A stretch of 20,366 nt of DNA from CAWUIH01 sp963922495 (GCA_963922495.1 CAWUIH010000025.1:1-20366); one strand, 5' to 3'. Counted from the stretch's first letter, positions 7,956-16,986 are shown. A program made the numbers and translations. The notes: generated by a model from the letters alone, not told the origin.

Positions 7956-8046
7956 AATTACTAGGATTTAATGATAGTGGATTTTTTTAGCTAAATGAAT
8001 ATCATAGCGCTAATTAACGGCGTATTTGAGAGAAGAAAACTCAACG

Positions 8047-9105
8047 ATGTATAACTCAATTGTAAAGCAAAGAAAATTAGCAGTTTTAGCCAGTTGCGTG
8101 ATTATCACAGCCCTCGCTTTTTCAATACCCACGTTCGCTAACTCTAAAAAAACAGCAACGACAGTGAATGTTATTGACGTAAATGTAGGTAAGGTACAAG
8201 CAGAAAATGTCCCGGATACTATTTCTTCACTTGGTGAATTATCTGCAGTGCAAAAAGTAACGATCAGTTCCGAAACTAACGGTCGTGTTTCTGCGATAGA
8301 TTTTAAAAGTGGGCAGCAAGTATCTCAAGGAATGCCTATCGTGGAATTAGATAATTCACAAGCCCAATCTGACTACGAGAAAGCAGTGACTAACTATCAA
8401 CTGGCTAAAACTCATTATGAACGGGCTTCATTAGCAAGTGAATCTTTCTCTCAACAACAATTGGCGCAACTGAGAGCCGACGTTGAAAATGATAAAGCAG
8501 AAGTAAAAAGTAAACTCGCAACTTTAAATAATCAAAAAATTAAAGCACCGTTCAGTGGCATTTTGGGTGCATTTAAGGTGCAAACTGGTGACTACGTTTC
8601 CGCGGGAGACCCACTGGTTGATTTAGTGAACACCCGTCAATTACAAGCAGTTTACACAGTACCTGAAAAACAAAAGCCACGGTTAAAACCAGGCCAATTA
8701 GTGATTGTGACTGTCAGCGCTTTTCCCAATAAACGTTTTTATGGCACCGTAAATTTCATTTCCCCAACTGTAAGTAAAGATACCCGCTCCATTGAGGTGC
8801 GCGCCCTCATCCCGAATCTGCAAGGATCACTCTCTCCAGGCATGTTTGCCCAGATTTCCCAGCAAATTGCCACTACTTCCAACGCGCCTGTGGTGCCAGA
8901 GGAAGCGGTGCAAGCCGATATTCGAGGTTACTATTTATTTGTGGTTAATGGCAATAAGGCTATTAAAACCTATGTTAAGCTGGGTATGCGAGTGGGTCAT
9001 ATGGTGCAGATCCTCTCGGGTGTGACCTCTGATCAAATCATTGTGACGGCTGGACAGCAGAAATTAAGTGATGGCAGCACCATTAGCATACAACATTCAC
9101 ATTGA
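8047..9105 (+). CDS. RND efflux periplasmic adaptor (membrane fusion protein)
   Basis: The adaptor of a tripartite RND pump. I chose the ATG at 8047 (352 residues); a TTG at 8026 is in frame but adds a hydrophilic leader before the signal sequence. The N-terminus has a basic start and hydrophobic core ending SIPTFA, with likely cleavage near residue 31. The LASC at 14-17 resembles a lipobox but its hydrophobic stretch is too short. The first lipoyl half (GRVSAIDFKSGQQVSQG) and second (KIKAPFSGILGAFKV, about 164-178) flank a short helical hairpin, as in MdtA/VexE-like adaptors. A beta-barrel and membrane-proximal domain follow. The pump gene starts 18 bases downstream after an AGGAG. Confidence 0.92.
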   Translation: MYNSIVKQRKLAVLASCVIITALAFSIPTFANSKKTATTVNVIDVNVGKVQAENVPDTISSLGELSAVQKVTISSETNGRVSAIDFKSGQQVSQGMPIVELDNSQAQSDYEKAVTNYQLAKTHYERASLASESFSQQQLAQLRADVENDKAEVKSKLATLNNQKIKAPFSGILGAFKVQTGDYVSAGDPLVDLVNTRQLQAVYTVPEKQKPRLKPGQLVIVTVSAFPNKRFYGTVNFISPTVSKDTRSIEVRALIPNLQGSLSPGMFAQISQQIATTSNAPVVPEEAVQADIRGYYLFVVNGNKAIKTYVKLGMRVGHMVQILSGVTSDQIIVTAGQQKLSDGSTISIQHSH

Positions 9106-9123
9106 CATAGGAGCTGTGGCTAA

Positions 9124-12100
9124 ATGAAGCTGCCTGAAATCAGTATTCGGCAACCGGTTCTTGCGGTAGTTTTCAGTCTCGTTTTAATCATTTTGGGTAT
9201 TTTAGGCTTTACTAGCTTGCAGATGCGTTATTTCCCTGAGCTCAAGTTGCCGCTGATTACAGTAACAACTTCTTACTCAGGTGCGAGTGCAAAACTGATG
9301 GAGTCTCAAGTCACTACGGTAATTGAAAATGCTCTAGCAGGAGTAGACAACGTTGAGTATATCTGGTCAACCAGTTCACAAGGTAAGAGTCAGATTTCAA
9401 TACTGTTTCGCCAGGGTGGAAACTTTGATGAAGAGGCAAATGCTGTGCGAGATGCGGTTTCTGGGACTGCAGTCACGTCAAATTTACCGAGTTCACAAAG
9501 CCTCACAGGGCCTACCGTCGATGTGTCACGTTCCGGAAATGAAGTTTTAGGAATTGGTTTCATCGATCCAGGTAAAGATTCTTCCGAAATTCGTAACTAT
9601 GTTGAACAGAATTTGCAACCAGTATTACGACAATTACCAGGCGTTGGACAAATTGTTATTTTGGGTGCCAGTGACTACGCAATGCGTATATGGTTGAACG
9701 CCCAACAGATGGCTGCCTCTGGTGTTACGATTGCAGATGTGACTCAGGCATTGACCTCCAACAACATTTATTTTTCTGCGGGATCCTTCAGAGGTCCAAA
9801 TCGTAATTACAGTATTATTGCAGGTACACAGCTTTCCAATCCTAATCAATTTCAAGATATTATCGTTAAACGGACTGACAATGGTACAGTACGGCTCAAA
9901 GACATTGCCCAGGTCAGCTTGGGATATCGTAGCTTATACGCTGCACCACTAAGAATTGACGGCAAAAGTGGGGTTGAAGTGATGGTTAAACCGTTGGCAA
10001 CGGCTAACCCAATCAGCGTAGCTAATGCGATCAAGGCGAAACTACCAGATATTATCGTTAACCTACCACCAGGAATGAAAGCGAGTGTCAATTATGATGC
10101 TGCAACGTTTTTAAAATCCTCTATCCATGAAACCTTTTATGCCATTTTAGAAGCAATTATTTTGGTAATTTTAGTCGTTTATCTGTTCTTAGGTTCATGG
10201 AGCGCCGCCAGTGTTCCTATTGTGACAATTCCGGTCAGTTTGATCGCCACTTTTGGTTTTTTAAAACTCGTTGGTTTTTCGATAAATACCTTATCATTAC
10301 TTGCAGTAGTGTTGGCAATTGGTTTAGTGGTTGATGATGCCATTGTGATGCTAGAAAATATTTATCGTTACATCGAAGAGGGCGAATCACCATTTCGTGC
10401 TGCATTAAAAGGGAGTCGAGAAATAGCCTTTGCGGTAATTGCAATGACGCTGACTTTAGCTGCAGTTTATGCTCCATTGGGTTTCACGCATGGTGTTACA
10501 GCGGTGTTGTTTCGTCAATTTGGATTTACCTTGGCGGCTGCGGTCATGATTTCTGGGTTCGTTGCATTAACATTATCTCCAATGATGTGTTCACGTGTGT
10601 TGCGTCCGCAGTTCAAGACGGGTTATTTCGCGACACACTTGGACCGTTTTTTTGAAAAATTTTCTACGGTTTACGAACGAGCATTACATTTTTCATTAAA
10701 AAAACGCTTGAGGTTTATTGCCATTTTGGTGGTGATTTTAGCGTTAGGTATTGGGTTATTTATAGGCCTCGAATCTGAAACTTTACCCAAAGACGACAAT
10801 GGATTGCTATTAGCTTATATGAACTCCCCAGCAGGTTCGAGCATCGACTATACTAATCGCTATTCAAAGCAAGTAGCTGAGATTATCAAGAGAAATCCTG
10901 CAGTAGATGGTGTTGTCAGTCAGGTAGCCACTTCTCATGCTGTATTTTTTATTACGCTAAAGCCATGGGGGGTACGCCATATTTCTTCAGAAAAAGTGAT
11001 TCAGGAAATAAATCCGCAATTGAATAAGATTCCGGGTGTCAATGCGTCTGCTATTATGCCGCCGCTTACCAATTTTGGGTTTCAAGGTAATGATATCGAA
11101 TTAAATTTTGTCACCTCAGGTACTTACCAAAGCTTATTGCCATCAGTGAATGGGTTTGTGAAATTTTTAAATAATTACCCAGGGGTCACTAATGTAACGA
11201 CCAATTTGCAATTCAACCAGCAGCAGTATTTACTCACAATTAACCGTGATTTGGCAGCAGAGCTCGGCATTAACATTCAAGATATTGCTGATGCTGTCAG
11301 TGTGCTGCTGAGCGGAGATCATGTTACCGATGTACAAGCTGGGACTCAAAGTTATCAGGTGATCGTGCAACTTCGCAAACAAGCGCTATCAAATTTTAAT
11401 GCACTAAGTCATTTATACGTTGCCGCCAATGGTTCCAGTTCAACCGTGACGACACTGAGCGCTACATCGGCTGCTTCAGAAAGTAATCTGGTGCCATTAT
11501 CCAGTTTGGTAACGTTAACGCCAATTATTGGGCAGGGTAGTTTCGCGCATTTTAATCGTTTCCGTGCTGGAACAATCACGGCCAGTCTTGTGCCTGGTTA
11601 TACCGAAGGTGAGGTCATCAATGATATCCGCGCGCATATTAAGTCATTTTTGAAACCCAATATCAGCTATGCATTTTCTGGAAAATCTGCTCAATACTTG
11701 CAATCTTCAGGGCAAATGATTGGTATCATGCTTATGTCACTTATATTTATCTATCTAGTGTTGTCTGCACAATTCGGTAGTTTTATTGACCCACTGATCA
11801 TATTACTCACTGTGCCACTCAGTGTTGTCGGTGGATTGCTGTTTTTGAAAATATCCGGTGGCACGCTGAGTATTTATTCACAAATTGGTTTAATGACGTT
11901 GATTGGCATGATTACAAAGCATGGAATTTTGATTACGCAATTTGCCAATGAGTTGCGGCAACAAGGTTCAGGATTGTGCGATGCAATTGTTCAAGCGGCA
12001 AAGATACGCTTACGCCCCATTATGATGACTAGTTTTGCAATGATATTTGGCAGCTTACCGTTGGTGTTTGCGTTGGGTCCAGGCTCTATTGGACGCTTGC

Positions 12101-12207
12101 AAATTGGAAGCGTGATCGTAGGTGGTTTGTTGTTCGGTACTTTCTTCTCTTTGATTGTCGTTCCAATAGCATATTCCTATCTGGGTCGCTTTAGGCGGAT
12201 GAAATAA
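9124..12207 (+). CDS. RND efflux transporter permease (AcrB/HAE1 family)
   Basis: A full-length 1027-residue inner-membrane proton-driven pump. TM1 is near 12-30, and two large periplasmic loops separate the TM2-6 and TM8-12 bundles. TM4 carries the proton-relay aspartates D404 and D405 in GLVVDDAIVMLEN, and TM10 carries the relay lysine K932 in GMITKHGILI. The C-terminus is intact. The clinical-type multidrug range cannot be deduced. The pump would need an outer-membrane factor, which is not encoded here. It is preceded by its adaptor and followed after 41 bases by a YheT-like hydrolase on the same strand. Confidence 0.95.
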   Translation: MKLPEISIRQPVLAVVFSLVLIILGILGFTSLQMRYFPELKLPLITVTTSYSGASAKLMESQVTTVIENALAGVDNVEYIWSTSSQGKSQISILFRQGGNFDEEANAVRDAVSGTAVTSNLPSSQSLTGPTVDVSRSGNEVLGIGFIDPGKDSSEIRNYVEQNLQPVLRQLPGVGQIVILGASDYAMRIWLNAQQMAASGVTIADVTQALTSNNIYFSAGSFRGPNRNYSIIAGTQLSNPNQFQDIIVKRTDNGTVRLKDIAQVSLGYRSLYAAPLRIDGKSGVEVMVKPLATANPISVANAIKAKLPDIIVNLPPGMKASVNYDAATFLKSSIHETFYAILEAIILVILVVYLFLGSWSAASVPIVTIPVSLIATFGFLKLVGFSINTLSLLAVVLAIGLVVDDAIVMLENIYRYIEEGESPFRAALKGSREIAFAVIAMTLTLAAVYAPLGFTHGVTAVLFRQFGFTLAAAVMISGFVALTLSPMMCSRVLRPQFKTGYFATHLDRFFEKFSTVYERALHFSLKKRLRFIAILVVILALGIGLFIGLESETLPKDDNGLLLAYMNSPAGSSIDYTNRYSKQVAEIIKRNPAVDGVVSQVATSHAVFFITLKPWGVRHISSEKVIQEINPQLNKIPGVNASAIMPPLTNFGFQGNDIELNFVTSGTYQSLLPSVNGFVKFLNNYPGVTNVTTNLQFNQQQYLLTINRDLAAELGINIQDIADAVSVLLSGDHVTDVQAGTQSYQVIVQLRKQALSNFNALSHLYVAANGSSSTVTTLSATSAASESNLVPLSSLVTLTPIIGQGSFAHFNRFRAGTITASLVPGYTEGEVINDIRAHIKSFLKPNISYAFSGKSAQYLQSSGQMIGIMLMSLIFIYLVLSAQFGSFIDPLIILLTVPLSVVGGLLFLKISGGTLSIYSQIGLMTLIGMITKHGILITQFANELRQQGSGLCDAIVQAAKIRLRPIMMTSFAMIFGSLPLVFALGPGSIGRLQIGSVIVGGLLFGTFFSLIVVPIAYSYLGRFRRMK

Positions 12208-12239
12208 ATGACTGGAGAAAATGGAGGTGAGCGCCTAAA
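12190..12239 (+). other. Inverted repeat around the pump stop codon
   Basis: TTTAGGCG (12190-12197), inside the last codons of the pump, is the perfect complement of CGCCTAAA (12232-12239). The 34-base loop holds the pump stop, an 11-codon open frame starting ATGACTGGAG, and a strong GGAGGT. Eight-base repeats at this distance are expected by chance several times in a window this size, so function is doubtful. Confidence 0.3.
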
Positions 12240-12248
12240 CTAGTAGGT

Positions 12249-13208
12249 ATGAACGAAAAAAGGATCACTCGACAGTTTAGCGCACCTTGGTGGCTGCCCA
12301 ATCGCCATTTGCAAACAACGTATAGTACAATTTTCCCACCGTTAGTTGGTAATGATGTGACTTGGGAACAGTTGGAGCTTCCCGACGGTGATTTTATCGA
12401 TTTGTGCTGGTCTGGTCCAACCAAATCGCCGATTATTATCCTGCTTCATGGACTTGAAGGATCGGTAAAATCTCCTTATATCCGTTTGATGTTAGATTGC
12501 CTCTCTAAAGCCGGTTGGCGTGTGGTGGTGATGCACTTTCGAGGTTGCAGTGGGCGGCTAAATCGTTTGGCACAAAGCTATCATGCAGGATACATATACG
12601 ATTTAGAATTTTTGATAAATACTTTGCGAAAACGCTTTGCATCACAAATGCTATCTGCGATTGGTTTCTCCCTGGGAGGCAATGTATTACTGCATTATTT
12701 AGCTAGAAACACCGCCGCGCCTGTTAATAGAGCGATAGCGATTTCAGTACCGTTTGACTGTTCCTCCTGTTCAGACAGCATCTCGACTTTTTATCGCTTG
12801 AATTTGCTGACGACCATGAAAGAAAAAACTATTCAGAAAATTCGACAAAACTACGATGGAATGCCCGTCTCAGTAAAAGAGGTGCGTTCTATCAGTAGCT
12901 TTCGGGTATTTGACGATGCGATAACAGCACCGTTGCACGGTTTTGTAAATGCCACTGATTATTATGAGAGTTCTAATATCAGACCATGGCTGAAAACTAT
13001 TGAGCATCCGGTATTGATCATACATGCGCAAGATGACCCTTTAGTTCCTGCAAATGGAGTGCCAACAGCTAGAGAGCTTTCATGCAGCACGCGATTAGAA
13101 CTTTCAACTCATGGAGGTCACGTAGGTTTTATCAGTGGTTCGTCACCTTGGAATCGCCAGTTTTGGTTGAAGGATCGTATTTTAGATTTCCTGAAAAATC
13201 CAGTATAG
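12249..13208 (+). CDS. yheT: YheT-family alpha/beta hydrolase
   Basis: A 319-residue cytosolic hydrolase of the YheT/ABHD1-3 group. The N-terminal WWLPNRHLQT (14-23) is a hallmark of the family. The oxyanion region is ILLHGLEGSVKSPY. The nucleophile elbow GFSLGGN gives S141, and the rest of the triad is D263 in HAQDDPLVP and H291 in HGGHVGF. All catalytic residues are present, so it should be active; the physiological substrate of YheT is not established. The ATG has only a poor Shine-Dalgarno because AGGT abuts it, while GGAGGT lies 20 bases upstream, so translation may depend on termination of the pump gene. The next gene follows after seven bases. Confidence 0.9.
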   Translation: MNEKRITRQFSAPWWLPNRHLQTTYSTIFPPLVGNDVTWEQLELPDGDFIDLCWSGPTKSPIIILLHGLEGSVKSPYIRLMLDCLSKAGWRVVVMHFRGCSGRLNRLAQSYHAGYIYDLEFLINTLRKRFASQMLSAIGFSLGGNVLLHYLARNTAAPVNRAIAISVPFDCSSCSDSISTFYRLNLLTTMKEKTIQKIRQNYDGMPVSVKEVRSISSFRVFDDAITAPLHGFVNATDYYESSNIRPWLKTIEHPVLIIHAQDDPLVPANGVPTARELSCSTRLELSTHGGHVGFISGSSPWNRQFWLKDRILDFLKNPV

Positions 13209-13215
13209 TTTTGTT

Positions 13216-14361
13216 ATGAAAGGTATTGATCTTGTAAAAAATCGTTTTCCTGGTGTACTTATCTCAATTTGTGATTCAAATGGTGATTTTCAGCATTATT
13301 CTCAGGGCTTTGCGCAAATCGAAAAGAAAGAGCCGTTAACTGAAAATCATCTTTTTCAGTGCGGGCGGATTACCTGCGTATTTACAGCCACTATTTTATT
13401 ACAGATTGCAGATGATGGATTACTGGATATCGACATGCCCTTGCATCGTCTCGCACAGTCTTATCAAAAAGACGGTGGACGTTTAAAGTTACTCGTTGAT
13501 TTATATTCGATATTAAAACCTGTTTCAGTAAGAGAGTTGCTGAATCATACCAGTGGGCTGCCGTCTTACAATAAAACACTTGCTTATCAAAAAATATTTT
13601 TTAATAGTCCAAAAAAGGTGTGGAAAATAGAAAATTATTTAGATTTAATTACTGATCCAGACGCTGAATTTAAGCTCTACTACACCTTCCCTAGTCGCGG
13701 AAAGTTTAGTATATCTGCCACTGATTATGTGATTGCTGGTCTGGTGATCGAAGCGGTAACTGGCTATAAATCTTCCCATTTGATGAAAGAATTGTATGCG
13801 CAAACAGGCCTTAAATCAACATTTTATTCTAAATATGGAAAATTAAACAATGAGTTGTTGCCTCGAATGGCTCATGGCTATTTGCCATTGTCACATTCCT
13901 ATGCGGGAGCGTTTCATAAACTACCGACAATTAATTTACATGGTAATCGACGTTATCGAGTTATTGATGTGACTTCGGCATATAATTTTAATGGATTAGG
14001 TGGTGCGGCCTCTCTATCTTCGACAACAGATTTAATCCATTTTTTACGTCAATTGCTACATAAAAAAATTATTTATCATCATTACAACGAGATCCTTAAT
14101 GGTGTTGCGGTTCCAAGCGTGTCACCCGATCAGTCTGAAATCCATCACTGGGGTTTTGGTGTCTATAAAACGCTGATGAGAGATTACGGTGAGATTGTGT
14201 GGGCTGTCGGGAACAATTTTGGATATGCAGTAATAGTTATTCATGCGATGAAATATAATATCAGTATTGCTATCGCAATCAATGCCACTTATGCTCCATT
14301 TAACCCACAGTTGCAACTGGTGAAATATGTGTTGCGAGATGTGCTTGCGCGATCAGCGTGA
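13216..14361 (+). CDS. Beta-lactamase/PBP-fold protein with degenerate catalytic motifs (putative pseudoenzyme)
   Basis: A 381-residue protein with the class C beta-lactamase/esterase fold. Clear family landmarks are VSVRELLNHTSGLPSY (103-118), ATDYVIAGLVIEAVTG (168-183) and GLGGAASLSSTTDL (260-273). The three catalytic motifs are all changed. The usual S-x-x-K (in a GS-T-K-FTA context) is R51-I-T-C54; the usual Y-S-N is I166-S-A168; the usual H-T-G or K-T-G is A330-V-G332. It therefore should lack acyl-serine chemistry. The frame is intact and long, which argues against a decayed gene and for a structural or binding role, but that is inference. No signal peptide is evident, so it is probably cytosolic, unlike true beta-lactamases. 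It is seven bases after yheT and upstream of the yahK-like gene. Confidence 0.85.
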   Translation: MKGIDLVKNRFPGVLISICDSNGDFQHYSQGFAQIEKKEPLTENHLFQCGRITCVFTATILLQIADDGLLDIDMPLHRLAQSYQKDGGRLKLLVDLYSILKPVSVRELLNHTSGLPSYNKTLAYQKIFFNSPKKVWKIENYLDLITDPDAEFKLYYTFPSRGKFSISATDYVIAGLVIEAVTGYKSSHLMKELYAQTGLKSTFYSKYGKLNNELLPRMAHGYLPLSHSYAGAFHKLPTINLHGNRRYRVIDVTSAYNFNGLGGAASLSSTTDLIHFLRQLLHKKIIYHHYNEILNGVAVPSVSPDQSEIHHWGFGVYKTLMRDYGEIVWAVGNNFGYAVIVIHAMKYNISIAIAINATYAPFNPQLQLVKYVLRDVLARSA

Positions 14362-14367
14362 TATACT
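14359..14367 (+). promoter_or_regulatory. Possible extended -10 promoter for the yahK-like gene
   Basis: TGATATACT has the form TG-n-TATACT. The TGA stop of the preceding gene supplies the TG extension. It lies 43 bases before the ATG at 14411, leaving room for a leader that contains GGAGAG. No good -35 is seen. This would let yahK and selO be expressed apart from the upstream genes. Confidence 0.35.
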
Positions 14368-14410
14368 CAGACGCAAACATATCGTCCATATCTTAATTTC
14401 GGAGAGAATC

Positions 14411-15460
14411 ATGATTGAATCGCACGGTTATGCTGCGCAAAGCGCCACTGACGCTTTAAAACCCTTTACATTTCAAAGGCGAGACCCAGGTCCTAAAGAT
14501 GTTGTTATTAATATTTTATTCTGCGGAATTTGCCACAGTGATATTCACCAAGCTGCGGATGAGTGGGGTGGTTCACGTTATCCAATGGTCCCAGGACATG
14601 AAATTATCGGTGTTGTTCAGTCGGTTGGTAACGAAGTGACACAATTTAAAGTGGGTGATCATGTTGGAGTCGGTTGTATGGTTGATTCTTGCCGAGATTG
14701 TCAGCAATGTAATGAAGACTTTGAGCAATTTTGTGATCATGTTGTCTACACTTATAATTCAGAAGATCCGCAGGCCAAGCCTCAGCCTACTTTTGGTGGT
14801 TATTCCAGCAGTATTGTAGTGAATGAACATTTTGTATTAAAAGTCCCTGAAAACTTGGACCTTGCCGCTTGTGCACCGTTACTATGTGCAGGTATTACTA
14901 CGTATTCACCGCTCAAAAACTGGGGTGTAAAGCCTGGAGACAAGGTCGGCGTGGTTGGTTTAGGTGGCCTTGGTCACATGGCTGTGAAAATTGCCAAAGC
15001 AATGGGCGCGCATGTAGTGGTATTTACCCATTCCCCTAATAAAGTCGAAGACGCAAAACGATTGGGTGCCGATGACGTTGTCATTTCCAGTGACGAATCG
15101 CAAATGATCAGGCATGCCAATACCATTCATGTCATCATTAATACGGTCTCAGTGCCTCATGATCTCGACCCCTATTTAGCTACCCTCGATCGAGATGGCA
15201 CTATGGTGTTTGTTGGGGTACCGAGTGAAAAACATCCTGCGCCCAATATCGGTAGTTTAATTCGCCGCAGACGCTCGATGGCAGGGTCGTTGATTGGTGG
15301 TATCAAAGAAACCCAGGAGATGCTCGACTTCTGTGGTAAACATAACATTGTCTCTGAGATTGAAAAGATTAGTATTCAGGATGTCAATGCAGCCTATAAG
15401 CGTGTGTTAAAATCCGATGTAAAGTATCGCTTTGTAATTGACATGAGTAGTTTGAAGTAA
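14411..15460 (+). CDS. yahK: YahK-type zinc-dependent NADP aldehyde reductase/alcohol dehydrogenase
   Basis: A 349-residue medium-chain dehydrogenase. I chose the ATG at 14411, with GGAGAG four bases upstream, over an in-frame start at 14327 inside the preceding gene. Catalytic zinc ligands are C41 in CGICHSD, H63-E64 in PGHE and C159 in LLCAGIT. The structural zinc cysteines are C94, C97, C100 and C108. The dinucleotide fold carries GLGGLG (183-188), and THSPNK (206-211) fits NADP preference. The pattern ETQEMLDFC and VKYRFVID at the C-terminus closely resembles E. coli YahK, a broad NADPH aldehyde reductase. All key residues are present. selO starts three bases after the stop. Confidence 0.93.
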   Translation: MIESHGYAAQSATDALKPFTFQRRDPGPKDVVINILFCGICHSDIHQAADEWGGSRYPMVPGHEIIGVVQSVGNEVTQFKVGDHVGVGCMVDSCRDCQQCNEDFEQFCDHVVYTYNSEDPQAKPQPTFGGYSSSIVVNEHFVLKVPENLDLAACAPLLCAGITTYSPLKNWGVKPGDKVGVVGLGGLGHMAVKIAKAMGAHVVVFTHSPNKVEDAKRLGADDVVISSDESQMIRHANTIHVIINTVSVPHDLDPYLATLDRDGTMVFVGVPSEKHPAPNIGSLIRRRRSMAGSLIGGIKETQEMLDFCGKHNIVSEIEKISIQDVNAAYKRVLKSDVKYRFVIDMSSLK

Positions 15461-15463
15461 GCA

Positions 15464-16936
15464 TTGAGTGTTAAGATTAATTTTGACAATTCTTACGCCC
15501 GCCTGCCGGAAATTTTTTACCAAAATATTCTCCCGCAGGCGGTCAAAAATCCCGAGTTAGCGTTGCTTAACCAACCACTTTGTCGTCGTCTCGGATGGCG
15601 AGTTGTTGAAGAGCATCACGCAAATCGGTTTTTGTCCCTGATATTTTCTGGCAACCATATTCCATGCGGTGCCGCACCCATCGCCATGGCTTACGCCGGA
15701 CATCAATATGGCCACTTTGTTCCTCTTCTGGGTGACGGTCGTGCTCATTTAATTGGGGAGATAATCAATCCCTTTGGTAGGCGATATGACGTTTCCCTCA
15801 AGGGTTCTGGTAAGACACGCTTCTCTCGTGGTGGCGATGGTCGTGCGCCGCTAGGGCCGATGTTGCGTGAATATATTATCAGCACATTTATGCAGGCGAT
15901 GGGGGTGCCATCGACAGAATCACTGGCAGTAGTGACGACAGGCGAGAACGTGCAGCGAGATCAAATATTACCCGGAGGAATATTAACACGTATCGCGCAA
16001 AGTCATCTTCGAGTTGGTACTTTCGAGTTTGCCGCGCAACATCAACAGCAGTCGATAATCGCAGGTTATGCCATCGCGCGTCACTATCCTGAATGTGTGC
16101 ATGCGGATAATCCCTATCTTGAGTTTTTGCAGCAAGTGGTGGAGCGCCAGGCGTGGTTGTTAGCGCAATGGATGTCATTGGGATTTGTTCATGGGGTAAT
16201 GAATAGTGACAATATGAGTATTGCTGGAGAAGGCATTGACTACGGACCGTGTGCTTTTATGGAACAATATGATGTGAAGACGGTATTTAGTTCAATCGAT
16301 AAATACGGTCGCTATGCTTATGGAAATCAGCCGAATATTGCACAATGGAATTTGGCGCTGCTGGGGGTGTCGTTATTGCCACTGTTGCATGGCGATAAGA
16401 AAACCGCTAGCGACAAAATACTTGCGATAATTGAAAGCTTCCAATCCCGTTATCGTAACTATTACACACAAATAATGCTACAAAAATGTGGTTTGTCACA
16501 GTCGCTAGCAAACAGCGACAAATTTATCGACCAATTGTTACAGCAACTACAATACAGTCGCATAGATTACACGCAATTTTTTGCTAAGCTAACAGATTAC
16601 TATCCTAATAAAAATATTCAGGATTTTGCTGAAAAACAGCAGTTACCGCATTCATTTTATCAATGGTTATCACGTTGGTGTGATATTGTGCAAAAATCAA
16701 TAACTGATACAGCAAGCCAGCATAAGGATATGAAACGTATGAATCCACAATTTATTCCAAGGAATCATCGTGTTGAGCAAGCGATAGCAGCGGTGGTCGA
16801 TCGTGGAGATATGAAAGTGATCACTGATCTACTGCAAGTGCTACAGCAACCTTGTGAAGACCATCCAGAGTTTGATTATTTAAGAGCACCTGCGACCGCA
16901 AAGGAGCAGGTTAAACAAACTTTCTGTGGTACCTAA
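15464..16936 (+). CDS. selO: SelO (YdiU) protein adenylyltransferase
   Basis: SelO is a pseudokinase-fold enzyme that transfers AMP to proteins and is linked to redox stress. This 490-residue copy keeps the catalytic set: K113 in SLKGSGKTRFSR, E136, R176, R183, and the metal site D249, N250 (HGVMNSDNMS) and D259 (IDYGP). The first four match the residue numbers I recall for the Pseudomonas protein. The C-terminus ends CGT, with Cys488 at the place where many SelO proteins carry the conserved Cys or selenocysteine, so the redox tail is complete. The start is TTG with no clear Shine-Dalgarno, three bases after the yahK stop, so coupled translation is likely. N-terminal NSYARLPEIFY aligns with the E. 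coli start. Confidence 0.95.
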   Translation: MSVKINFDNSYARLPEIFYQNILPQAVKNPELALLNQPLCRRLGWRVVEEHHANRFLSLIFSGNHIPCGAAPIAMAYAGHQYGHFVPLLGDGRAHLIGEIINPFGRRYDVSLKGSGKTRFSRGGDGRAPLGPMLREYIISTFMQAMGVPSTESLAVVTTGENVQRDQILPGGILTRIAQSHLRVGTFEFAAQHQQQSIIAGYAIARHYPECVHADNPYLEFLQQVVERQAWLLAQWMSLGFVHGVMNSDNMSIAGEGIDYGPCAFMEQYDVKTVFSSIDKYGRYAYGNQPNIAQWNLALLGVSLLPLLHGDKKTASDKILAIIESFQSRYRNYYTQIMLQKCGLSQSLANSDKFIDQLLQQLQYSRIDYTQFFAKLTDYYPNKNIQDFAEKQQLPHSFYQWLSRWCDIVQKSITDTASQHKDMKRMNPQFIPRNHRVEQAIAAVVDRGDMKVITDLLQVLQQPCEDHPEFDYLRAPATAKEQVKQTFCGT

Positions 16937-16961
16937 GGTAGATTTAATCGTTTTTTAATGT

Positions 16962-16986
16962 GATAGCGACAACGCTTTTCGCTATC
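16962..16986. other. Hairpin after selO
   Basis: GATAGCG (16962-16968) and CGCTATC (16980-16986) form a perfect seven-base stem with an 11-base loop. Within it AGCG-ACAA-CGCT is an alternative smaller stem followed by TTTT, so two exclusive folds exist in the RNA. There is no T run after the outer stem, so it is at best a weak terminator. It lies in the 114-base gap before the next gene. Confidence 0.35.

Noticed and set aside
8026..8046. An upstream TTG start for the RND adaptor.
   Set aside because: It adds a hydrophilic leader before the signal sequence; the ATG at 8047 gives a normal signal peptide.
8060..8100. Lipobox-like LASC in the RND adaptor.
   Set aside because: Only three hydrophobic residues precede it and the hydrophobic core continues past the cysteine, so an ordinary signal peptide fits better.
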